Shown: positions 44,953 to 55,539 of the stretch, piece by piece | How the letters are laid out: each line of letters starts with the position of its first letter | How positions within the stretch are numbered: position 1 is the stretch's first letter | NCBI RefSeq assembly: GCF_019578655.1 | Contig: NC_063264.1 | Coordinates: 11,263,213-11,327,212 of the forward strand | Source of the DNA: Ricinus communis | Taxonomy: Eukaryota > Streptophyta > Magnoliopsida > Malpighiales > Euphorbiaceae | Length of the DNA: 64,000 bases | Direction: 5' to 3' | The notes under the pieces: model-generated | The model's input: only the letters and a program-made list of their open reading frames with translations | Told to the model about the DNA's origin: nothing | The model's database searches: none | Made by a program: the position numbers and the translations under genes

Positions 44953-46409
44953 TGATGGGTGCTAATCGTGTTAGCTACAATCTAAGGCAGTGTACCTATC
45001 GATGCAGTCTAGCACTAATGGCGAGTATCAAGGCCGTATTCCTCGAGAAAGCGAAAGCCCAGAGTTACTTCTTTGTTCTTTGTTATATTAACCTAAAATG
45101 GATGATGAATAAATTCTAAACTAACTATTAACTACGAGCTAAGTTCTAAGGGAGATGCAGGAGTAATTGATAAGTGAAATAATCAAGACAAGAAGACCAA
45201 CCCAAAGGGAATCTAAACTAGTTGGCAATCAAAACAAAAGATAAAGGATCGGTGAGTCTAATTATGCTACCCGTGGACAAATTCTTAACCGAATTCGGTT
45301 TCTCTCTCGAGATAACCGAATTCCTAAACCTAATAACCTAAAGTTGGAATCTCTTCCTAACGATTGATTCTTAAATTAGCATTAAGCTTTAATCCGCCTC
45401 TATTAAGCTTTGTTAATTCTTAATCCGGCTAGTTAATTATCCTTATCTCTAAGCGATTATTAACCAGTTCTTGTTATTCAAAGTTCCAATTGCTAAACGG
45501 ATTTCTCAATCTCATAAAGCAATCTAAACATCACAATTCACAATGTCTCATGAATAATGCATAATCTTATTAACACTGAAAACAAGAAGAATACAAAACC
45601 AACTCAAACAATCCAACAATATAATATCAAACCAACATAGCAAAGAAATCCCAATGGATTTAATCAATTTAGCTAAACATATTCATGTTTAAAACAATCT
45701 AGGAAATCAATTACAATGAAAGAATAATGAAAATAAAACATGTACACCCTTTTCTCTCGGAATTGGATGAAATGACTCCAAATCTGGATCTACACTTTGA
45801 TTAATCTCCCAAACTGCCTCTTGAATTGCTCCACTACTGTTTTGCACTCGGAATCTTACGATTCCGGGATTCTTACTCACTGCAACTCTCTCTCGCACTC
45901 AGTATTGTGCAGAAACCGAACCAGCCACTAGGGCTCAATGTCACTCTTTTCTTTCCCCCTCTTTTAAGAAAAACTCATTTTTTCTTATATATTTAACTCA
46001 GCACGGCCGTGTTCAAGGCCGTCTGAAACTATGGATCTCACCAAGTAGGGTTTCACCACGGCCGTGTTTCTCCCCGTGTTGGCGACCACGGGCCGTGCTG
46101 AAGGCCGTGTTGGATACGGAAACCGTGCCCAAAGTGCCAATTTCAAGAATCAAAGCCAATGGTTGAGCACGGCCAGAGTCCAGGCCGTGCTCAATGTATG
46201 CATTGCGGGCTCTTGTCCGATCTTGATGAATTCTCGTCCGTTTCCGCACGTATTGATCTATAATTGCTTAAACAACGATGATGGTCCTATAAATGTTCCT
46301 GAAATGCAAAAGAACACAAAACACAGGTGATCTGGGAATAAAAGCACAATAATTGCTAAGAACATACGCAATAATATGCAAGCAAATATGTGTAAAACTA
46401 TGCTTATCA
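44953..46409 (-). repeat. 3' LTR of Athila-like copy 3
   Basis: 1457 bp, TGATGGGTGC...TGCTTATCA. It carries one copy of the GGCCGTGTTTCTCCCC-type unit near 46059, where the partner LTR has two. Confidence 0.9.
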
Positions 46410-48290
46410 AATTACCCCACACTTAAGCTATTGCTTGTCCTCAAGCAATTAACAACTCACCTCATAAAACTACAGTTAGCAATTCCTTTCAGTTTATGCC
46501 CCTAGTCCACAACAGAGAGTATTCAACGCATCTCAAAGGTTACTCAATCATAAATCAAATTACAAATCATTAACAAAGAATGAAAATAATATTAATGCAT
46601 GAGTAACTTAAATGACAACTCAACACCAACATCATGAACCAATGCCTTACAAGGATCACTCAAGTCGCTCAAAGTGTATATTAGGTAAATAACAAATCCC
46701 TCAAAGCAAATGCACAAGACCCGCTCACCATAAGCTTGCTCATAAATCATATCTTCGCTACTGTGAATAAGTAAATACCAAAATCAAAGGGTCTTTACCA
46801 AGGTTGAAATGGGGCTAAGGTAAAGGTACGGAGATTTGGATAGAAGTGTGAAAGTCTTTGGAATTCAAATGCGATAAACAATAGTATATGCTCAAAGGAT
46901 TAAATGCCTAAGATCACAAAAAGAATCATTCACTAAAATCCCTACTTCATAGAATAACGCTCGCAAATGCTCTAAATCCAATAAAAAGATAAATAATTAA
47001 AGAGATTTGTTTATTAAATATTCTTTTTTTTCTTCTTCTTCTTTTTTTCTCTATTTTTTTTTTTATAATAATGAACTAGCGACTTATTAGCTGACCACGC
47101 ATACAACTCGAATAAACATAAAGAATAACAAATACAAATTGGATCAAAGGGAGCATTTAAAATATCAAAAAGATTTAGTGAATTTACCAACATAGCAACT
47201 AGCATTTTAATCCCACATATAGTTGAACATATCACAGAAAGAAATTCCAGCATAAGGGTAAAGGAAAGATAAATGTAAAGAATGGTATAATTGAAGTGTA
47301 AAGGTGTAGATTATGAAGAAAAGGTTAAGGCTCAAAAACTGGCTAACTAATGGAAACATAAGGTTATAGGCTTTTGGTCAAATGTGGTGAATCCTAAATC
47401 GCCCAAATCATCTCATGGTATTCACAATATTCATGTAACTTCAACACGCATTACAAAGCAAGTTCTAGAAGCAAAGTTAAGTACAATGCACACTCAAACA
47501 AGAAAAATAAAGAGCATAAGTATAATGAATGCTCAACTGGCTCAAAATCTCTCTTTCAGGTGTGGTGTTAGGTGCAGTTGGTTCGCAACATCATTAATTG
47601 AATCATTACTTAAGAAATACGTGCATATGATATTATCAACGTTCTAAGTTAAAATTCGACAATTCGAAAAACAATTAAATAACACCGGTTTAACCCGGCA
47701 GGGTTGATGTGTAAAACACCATAAATTTTTTTCCAAGGACAATGAACAACAAAGAAAAGTAACTACAATTCTATAAATCAAGTCATCAATCAGCTCAAAA
47801 TTAGCATACTCAAGTGCATAAAAACACAATATCCTAACATCTCCTAAAAATACACAACACTTGGCCATAGCAATTAAAAATCCATATGAGAGATTAGGGT
47901 TTACCCATAAGCACCCCACACTTAAAGAACACACTGTCCTCAGTGTAAAATGTTATGGATACCCCGCATGGAATGCTCAACTAAGAGAACAAAAGCAATA
48001 CAATCCAAGTGCATGACATGTATGAAAAATAAAGTAAATAAATACGGAAAAATAAAAAGAACTAGGGGATCGCCCGATCATCCATCGAGGCCGATGTTGT
48101 GGAAATTCGGTGCCTCCTCGGTAGAATCTGAAAATAATAAAATAAAGAAATAAAATCAAAACTGAAAATATGAAAACTAAAACTAATAAAATGTTTCCAA
48201 AACAAAAGGTTAAAAAAAAATAGAAATTAAAGATAAAAATTGGGGTGCCTCCCAAAAGCGCTTCTTTTAATGTGATGAGTCTTCATTTGG
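46410..48290 (-). mobile_element. 3' noncoding interior of Athila-like copy 3
   Basis: It begins AATTACCCCACACTTAAGC. It contains the conserved block near 46750-46815, a pyrimidine run at 47022-47064 and a segment shared with copies 2 and 4. Short open frames occur but are not supported as genes. The stretch nearest the gag-like gene, 48060-48130, has CGATCATCCATCGAGG and a CCTCCTCGGTAGA stretch that is conserved in copy 4. Confidence 0.7.
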
Positions 48291-48292
48291 AC

Positions 48293-49463
48293 TCATGGTG
48301 AAAGGCAAATGGGCGTGATCGACGACCATCCATCCTTCTTCCAAGCAAATGGCTTCAAGTATCCGCTTAGAGGGATAATCGTCAATGTCCTCTTCCGACT
48401 ATCAAGCAAGCCCGGTATGATGGGCAAGACTAGCTCCTCGTATAATTGCATGTAGTCATGATGCTCTAGGGGCTCTTCCAATTTGAAAGCTGAAGTTTCA
48501 CCAATTGGAAGGATTGACGGTCGGGCAATTTCTTCAGGAACGTCAATGGTTTCCTTTAGTCCTTGTCTTGGTTCACTTGCTAGAAGAAACTCGAGCTCCT
48601 CCAAGACTTCTTCATTGGATAACTCATGCTCATCTTCCATCATCGAACGGACTTGTGGAAAATCCACCAAAAATTCCTCTAATTGCAACTCAGCATCATC
48701 AACTGTACATTCCAGTTGGTAGTCTTTCAAAGGGATTATGTTTGCCTCTTCCTTTTCTGGTTCCATCTCCATGTTCAAGAAATCATCCTGCACATAAGCA
48801 TCATCGTCAAACATAATAGATAAACCAGAAAATTCTCACCTGAACGCAAATTGACGGCGCTCAAATGTTCCTCGGATTCAGTAGCGTTTGATAGAGTTCT
48901 CGATTGCTCTTCAGCTAGTAACTTGAAGATTAAGCCTACTTGATGCTCTATGTTATTAATCGAGGCTTGTTGATCTTCAAGTATCCTCTCTGTTTGTTGG
49001 AATCTATCATCAAGACTTGTAATGAACCTCATCATCAGCTCCTCCGACACTAACTCTTCATCTTGAGTTGAAGGTGCAAGAGTACGCTCATGTGGTTGCT
49101 TTGAGATTCGGTGGTTCTGGGCCATCTAAGCTCCATCCGTAGGGTGAATGAGTACTCCACTCTTGATTATAGGTGCTTCCATACGAGTCACTTGGCCAAT
49201 TGCCCGTATAATTCACCTGTTCACAATTATAAGAATAAGGAGTAAAATCAGTGCACAATGGACAATCATTACTCAAATGTAAACCACAACAAAATTCATA
49301 AAAGACTTGAGATGAAAGGATAGGAGAAGAGAGTTGATCGGTAGCCCACAGCAAATGATTCCACTCGAGCATCTAAAGATGCACGAGCATCCCAATTTTT
49401 AGCACTCTCTTGGTTCCTATTCTCATTTTCCAATGCGTCATACAAAGATTTTGAGTTTAGCAT
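48293..49463 (-). pseudogene. Broken gag-like gene of Athila-like copy 3
   Basis: It starts at the ATG complementary to 49461-49463 (MLNSKSLYDALEN). Frameshifts near 49375, 49115 and 48815 split it into three open parts: ATDQLSSPILSSQVFYEFC; EELMMRFITSLDDRFQQTE with INNIEHQVGLIFKLLAEEQ and LSAVNLRSGENF; and FLNMEMEPEKEEANIIPLKD with LEELEFLLASEPRQG and ETSAFKLEEPLEHHDYMQ. The same fused gag/pol-edge protein is encoded by copies 1 and 4. The three copies carry different disabling changes, so a functional version existed more recently than their common ancestor. Confidence 0.75.
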
Positions 49464-49646
49464 TGAACCTCCTTATCATTCACTATCTGAATCATAAACT
49501 TAAGCTAAATAAATATGTACAAATAAAATAAAATAAATAAACAAATAAAAATAAAAATCATAAAATAATAAGAAAGAAAAAAAATGGCTAAATTAACAAA
49601 TAGCAAATTTCACTCTAGTTTTCAAACAATTCCCCGCGCCAAAACT

Positions 49647-51152
49647 TGATGGGTGCTAATCGTGTTAGCTACAATCTAAGGCAGTGTACCTATCGATGCA
49701 GTCTAGCACTAATGGCGAGTATCAAGGTCGTATTCCTCGGGAAAGCGAAAGCCCAGAGTTACTTCTTTGTTCTTTGTTATATTAACCTAAAATGGATGAT
49801 GAATAAATTCTAAACTAACTATTAACTACGAGCTAAGTTCTAAGGGAGATGCAGGAGTAATTGATAAGTGAAATAATCAAGACAAGAAGACAAACCCAAA
49901 GGGAATCTAAACTAGTTGGCAATCAAAACAAAAGATAAAGGATCGGTGAGTCTAATTATGCTACCCGTGGACAAATTCTTAACCGAATTCGGTTTCTCTC
50001 TCGAGATAACCGAATTCCTAAACCTAATAACCTAAAGTTGGAATCTCTTCCTAATGATTGATTCTTAAATTAGCATTAAGCTTTAATCCGCCTCTATTAA
50101 GCTTTGTTAATTCTTAATCTGGCTAGTTAATTATCCTTATCTCTAAGCGATTATTAACCAGTTCTTGTTATTCAAAGTTCCAATTGCCAAACGGATTTCT
50201 CAATCTCATAAAGCAATCTAAACATCACAATTCACAATGTCTCATGAATAATGCATAATCTTATTAACACTGAAAACAAGAAGAATACAAAACCAACTCA
50301 AACAATCCAACAATATAATATCAAACCAACATAGCAAAGAAATCCCAATGGATTTAATCAATTTAGCTAAACATATTCATGTTTAAAACAATCTAGGAAA
50401 TCAATTACAATGAAAGAATAATGAAAATAAAATATGTACACCCTTTTCTCTCGAATTGGATGAACAGCTCCAAATCTGGATCTACACTTTGATTAATCTC
50501 CCAAACTGCCTCTTGAATTGCTCCACTACTATTTTGCACTCGGAATCTTACGATTCCGGGATTCTTACTCACTGCAACTCTCTCTCGCACTCAGTATTGT
50601 GCAGAAACCGAACCAGCCATTAGGGCTCAATGTCACTCTTTTCTTTCCCCCTCTTTTAAGAAAAACTCATTTTTTCTTATATATTTAACTTCAAAGCACC
50701 GTGTTCAAGGTCGTCGGTCAAGATCACGACTCAGCCGAAACTGTGGATCTCACCAAGTAGGGTTTCACCACGGCCGTGTTTCTCCCCGTGTTGGCCACCA
50801 CGGGCCGTGTTTCTTCCCGTGTTGGCCACCACGGGCCGTGCTGAAGGCCGTGGTGGATACGGAAACCGTGCCCAAAGTGCCAATTTCAAGAATCAAAGCC
50901 ATTGGTTGAGCACGGCCAGAGTCCAGGCCGTGCTCAATGTATGCATTGCGGGCTCTTGTCCGATCTTGATGAATTCTCGTCCGTTTCCGCACGTATTGAT
51001 CTATAATTGCTTAAACAATGATGATGGTCCTATAAATGTTCCTGAAATGCAAAAGAACACAAAACACAGGTGATTTGGGAATAAAAGCACAATAATTGCT
51101 AAGAACATACGCAATAATATGCAAGCAAATATGTGTAAAACTATGCTTATCA
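49647..51152 (-). repeat. 5' LTR of Athila-like copy 3
   Basis: 1506 bp. It is nearly the same as 44953-46409, except near 50690-50850, where a unit of about 34 bp (GGCCGTGTTTCTTCCCG and the following GTTGGCCACCAC) is present twice and nearby bases differ. The neighbouring primer site reads TCCCCGCGCCA, lacking about seven internal bases of the tRNA-Asp match. Confidence 0.9.
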
Positions 51153-51157
51153 ATAAC
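51153..51157. repeat. Target-site duplication ATAAC, right
   Basis: Matches 44948-44952. Confidence 0.9.
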
Positions 51158-52762
51158 AAATCTCTCAAAGCAAATGCATAAGACCCGCTCACCATAAGCT
51201 TGCTCATAGATCATAACTTCGCTACTGTGAATAAGTAAATACCAAAATCAAAGGGTCTTTACCAAGGTTGTAATGGGGCTAAGGTGAAGGTACGAAGATT
51301 TAGGAAAGAATTGTGAAAATGCTGGAATTCATGCGATAAATAACAATATATGCTCAAAGGATTAAATGCCTAATATACAAAAGAAATTATTCACTAAAAT
51401 CCCTACTTCATAGAGTAACGCTCGCAAATGCTCTAAATCCGATAAAGAGACAAATAATTAAGGAATTTTATTTATTTTCTTCTTCTGTTGTTTTTCTTTT
51501 CTTTTCATCATTTTTTATAATAATAAACTAGCAGCTTATAAGAACTGTTGCATACGTAAAGAATAAAAATATAGTTTAGATCAGAGGAAGCATCTAAAAT
51601 CTCAAAAAGACTTAGTGAATTTACCAACATAGCAACTGGCATTTTAATCCCACATAAGGGTGAGTAAATCACAAAAAGAAATTCCAACATAAGGGTAAAG
51701 GAAAGATAAATGTAAAGAATGGTATAGTTGAAGTGTATAGGTGTAGATTATGAAGAAAAGGTTAAGGCTCAAAACTGGCTAACTAATGAAAACATAAAGG
51801 GTAGGCTTTTAGCTAAATGTGGTGAATCCTAAATTGCCCAAATCATCTCATGGCATTCACAATATTCATGTAACTTCAATAAGCATTATAAAGCAAGTTC
51901 TAGAAGCAAAATCAAGTACAATGCACACTCAAACAAGAAATATAAAGAGCGTAAGTATAATGAATGCTCAACAGGCTCAAAATCTCACCTTGAGGTGTGG
52001 TATTAGGTGCAATTGGTTCGCAACATCATTAATTGAATCATTACTTAAGAAACACATGCATATGACATTATCAACGTTCTAAGTTAAAATTCAAAAATTT
52101 GAAAAACAATTAAATAACACCGGTTTAACCAGGTAGGGCTGATGTGTAAAACACCATCAATTGTTTTCCAAGGACAATGAACAACAAAGAAAAGTAACTA
52201 CAATTTTATAAATCAAGTCATCAATTAGCTCAAAAATAGCATACTCAAGTGCATAAAGACACAGTGTCCTAACATCCCCTAAAAATACACAACACCTAGC
52301 GATAGCAATTTCAGATATATCTAATAGTCATATGAGAGAGTAGGATTATAAGGTTTACCGACAACCACCCCACACTTGAAGAACACATTGTCCTCAGTGT
52401 AAAATGTTATGGATACCCAGCATGGAATGCTCAACTAAGGGAACAAAGGCAATACAATCCAAGTGCATGACATGTATGAAAAATAAGGTAAATAATTGCA
52501 GAAAAATAAAAAGATCTAGGGGACTGCCCTGATAATCCATCGAGGCTGATGTAGTGGAAACTCAGTGCCTCCTCGGTAGAATCTAAAAATAATAAAATAA
52601 AGAAATAATCAAACTGACAATAATGATTAAATAAAATATGAAAAAGTTAAAACCAATAAAATGTTTCAAAATGAAAGGGTAAAATATTAAAAATGAAAAA
52701 TAGAATTTAGGGTGCCTCCCAAAACCGCTTCTTCTTTATAGGATGAGTCTTCTTAGCTGGAC
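51158..52762 (-). mobile_element. 3' noncoding interior of Athila-like copy 4 (right part)
   Basis: It continues the interior interrupted at 44952. It holds the conserved block near 51210-51280 and matches copies 2 and 3 along its length, with more divergence. No gene is supported. Confidence 0.7.
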
Positions 52763-53938
52763 TCATGGTGAAAAGCAAACGGTGGGGATTGATGATCATC
52801 CATCCTTCTTCCAAGCAAATGGCTTCAAGTATCCGCTTAGAGGACTAATCGTCAAATTCCTCTTCCCGACAGTCAAGCAAGCTACCAGTATGATAGGCAA
52901 AATTTTCTCCTCATATATCTACATGTAGTCATGATGCTCTAGGGGCTCTTCCAATTTGAAAGCTAGAGTTTCACCACTTGGAAGGATCGACGGTTGGGCA
53001 ATTTTTTCAAGAATATCGATCATTTTCTCCAGTCCTTGGCTTGGTTCACTTGCTAGAAGAAACTCGAGCTCCTCCAAGACTTCTTCATTGGATAACCCGT
53101 GCTCATCTTCCATCATCAAAGGGACTTGTGCAAAATCCACCAAAAATTCCTGTAACTGCAACTCAGCATCATCAACTGTAGATTCCTGTTAATAGTCTTT
53201 CAGAGGAATCATGTTCGCCTCTTCCTTTTCTGGTTCCATCTCCATATTCTAGAAATCATCCTGCACAGAAGCATCATCGTCAAACATAGTAGATAAACCA
53301 GAAAAATTCTCACCTGAACGCAAAGTGATGGCACTCAAATGTTCCTCGGATTCAGTAGCGTTTGGTGGAGTTCCCCATTGTTCTACCGCTAGTAACTTGA
53401 AGATCAAGCCTAATTGATTCTCTATGTTCTCAATTAAGGCTTGTTGACCTTCAAGTACCCTCTCTGTTTGTTGGAATCTATCATCAAGACTTGCAATGAA
53501 CCTTATCATCAGCTCCTTTGACACTAACTCTTCATCTTGAGTTGATGGTGCAAGATTGGGCTGCTGATGTAGTTGATAAAATCCTAGTGGTTCTTGGCCA
53601 TCTAAGCTCCACCCAAAGGTTGAATAAGTGCTCCATTCTTGATTGTAGGTGCTTTCGCATGAGTTATTTAGCCAGCTTCCCGTATAATTCACCTGTTCAA
53701 AGTTATAAGAATAATGAGCAACATCACTATACAATGGACAATCATTACTCACATGTAGTCCACAATGGATTTCACAAAAATCTTGAGATGAAAAGATAGG
53801 AGTGGAGAGTTGATCGGTAGCCCCGCAAAACGATTCCACTCGAGCTTCTAAAGATGCACGGGTATCCCAATTTTTAGCACTCTTTTGGTTCCTGATCTTA
53901 TTTTCCAACGTGTCATACAAAAAGTTTGAGTTTAGCAT
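52763..53938 (-). pseudogene. Broken gag-like gene of Athila-like copy 4
   Basis: A 230-codon open frame begins MLNSNFLYDTLEN (complement of 53936-53938) and includes RASLEARVESFCGATDQLS, KELMIRFIASLDDRFQQTE, IENIENQLGLIFKLLAVEQ, TLRSGENFSG and FDDDASVQDDF. A stop at 53246-53248 stands where copy 3 has Leu; another stop lies near 53190 in place of Gln. The acidic C-terminal part (LEELEFLLASEPSQG, ETLAFKLEEPLEHHDYM) runs to 52919 and, past another stop, to about 52763. It is the best preserved N-terminal half of the family in this window. Confidence 0.75.
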
Positions 53939-54094
53939 TGAACCTCCTTATCATTCACTACGTGAATCATAAATTTAAACTAAATAAATATGTACAAATA
54001 AAATAAAATAAATAAATAAATAAAAATAAAAACCATAAAATAATAAAAAAAGGCTAAATTAACAAATAGCAAATTTCTTTAGTTTTCAAACAAT

Positions 54095-54111
54095 CCCCAA
54101 CAACAACGCCA
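54095..54111 (-). other. Degenerate tRNA-Asp primer-binding site (copy 4)
   Basis: The plus strand reads CCCCAACAACAACGCCA against CCCCGGCAACGGCGCCA, four differences, all G to A. It lies six bases from the LTR at 54118. Confidence 0.7.
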
Positions 54112-54117
54112 AAAACT

Positions 54118-55539
54118 TGATGGCTGCTATCTATGCAGCTACACTCTAAGGCAGTGTACCTATTGATGCAATCTAGGACTAATGGCGAGTATCAAGGTCG
54201 TATTCCTTGGGAAAGTGAAAGCCCAGAGTTACTCCTTTGTTCTCTGTTATATTAGCCTAAAATGAATGATGAATAATTCCTAAATTAACTAATAGCTACT
54301 CTAATTGCTATCTAACTATGGCTACTAGGGAAGGATTAATTCAAGTAAAGGAATAACCCTTTGGGAATTCTTGTCTTTAGGGAATGGAAACTAAAGATGG
54401 AATTGATTGATTGAATTCAATTTCCGTAGGAAAATCTCTACGTAATTAACGCCTTTCTCACGGATATTAACATCTTAACTTAGATTAATTAGGTTGAAAT
54501 CTCTTCCTAACTCTAATTATCCAAATTAGCATTATGTACCATTTAACACTATTGAGAGTTGTTAATTCTCAATCCAGTAGAACGAACACCCTATCTCTAG
54601 GCGAATTCAATTCTAGGTTGCAAAGGACAATCGAAACCTAAATGTCTTTCCGAAGAACATTCAAATTCCAATAATTATTCAACAAGATATAAAGAACAAA
54701 TCAATAAGCACTTCCATTGCAAACCAATATTAAAAATCAATACATTCAATTCAAAAGTTAAGTACAAAAATCCCTAGATAAAGAACCCCAATGGGTTAAC
54801 AAGTTTAGCTAATCATGTTCATTATCAAAACCCAAAAGAATTCAATTACAAAAATGAGTAATGGTAGAGAAACTCGAATACACCCTTGGATGAGAGTAAA
54901 CAGCTCCAATTCCTCTTGCCCAATCTTGAATCGATTCTTGTTCCCCTTGCTCGAATTGAAACCAATCAACGAACCTCGCCCAATCTTCAATCTTTGAAGG
55001 GAATCCAATTGAAACCTTGGTCCAAGTCTCCTTTTTCCTTGGTTCCAGCTCAGAAAACCCTTAGAGAGAGAAAGAAATGAGTTTGGGACGTCCTAACCCT
55101 CCTTTTTTGTGTTTCCCTCTTTTTCTTCTTTTAATTAATTCATCCAGCTACCACGAACATGGCCATGTTGATGCCCGAGTTGGGAACACGGCCTGGTGTT
55201 GATCCCCGGGTTACTCTCTATGGTGGTGCTCCTTAATGCATATTTTTCCAGTTGTCAAATGCACCCAGCACGGCCGTTTTGGTGCCCGTGTTGGGAACAC
55301 AACCAGTGTTAAAACCAATATGGTCGTGTTCAGCTTTCTCATGCGCAAACTTGACTTATTTCAGCAACTTTGATGTCCAATTCTGCTCTAATTCTTCCTT
55401 TTATCACTCTTTGGCTTCTTTTGGACCTAATGCACACAAACAGACGCATAGGGTGAGTGTTGGGACCAATTCACATCCAAATGTATATAAAATTAGCCTT
55501 GAAAACCCTATTTAGATGTGTGTATTCGACGCACATCCA
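54118..55539 (-). repeat. 5' LTR of Athila-like copy 4
   Basis: 1.42 kb, TGATGGCTGC...CGCACATCCA; the last bases are altered relative to the partner LTR. It shares the 54840-55130 segment (CACCCTTGGATGAGAG) with the end of copy 1's LTR. Satellite starts right after it. Confidence 0.85.

Larger units (their letters stand above)
44953..51152 (-). mobile_element. Complete non-autonomous Athila-like element (copy 3), nested in copy 4
   Basis: A 6.2-kb element with LTRs at 44953-46409 and 49647-51152, and a perfect 5-bp duplication ATAAC. It holds a polypurine tract at 46410-46429, a long noncoding 3' region, a broken gag-like gene (49463-48293) and a shortened primer site near 49631-49641. The LTRs are very similar over most of their length, so this is probably the most recent large insertion in the window. 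No protease, RT, RNase H or integrase is encoded, so it would depend on enzymes of an autonomous Athila relative. Confidence 0.9.
43551..55539 (-). mobile_element. Athila-like element in satellite (copy 4), split by nested copy 3
   Basis: LTRs lie at 43551-44668 and 54118-55539, interior at 44669-44952 and 51158-54117. The nested element 44953-51152 duplicated ATAAC of this interior. The order on the minus strand is LTR, degenerate primer site, gag-like gene (53938-52763), noncoding 3' region, polypurine tract, LTR. There is no RT or integrase. The flanks in the satellite (CCACT and TAAAT) do not form a target duplication, so one end may have been rearranged. Confidence 0.85.
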
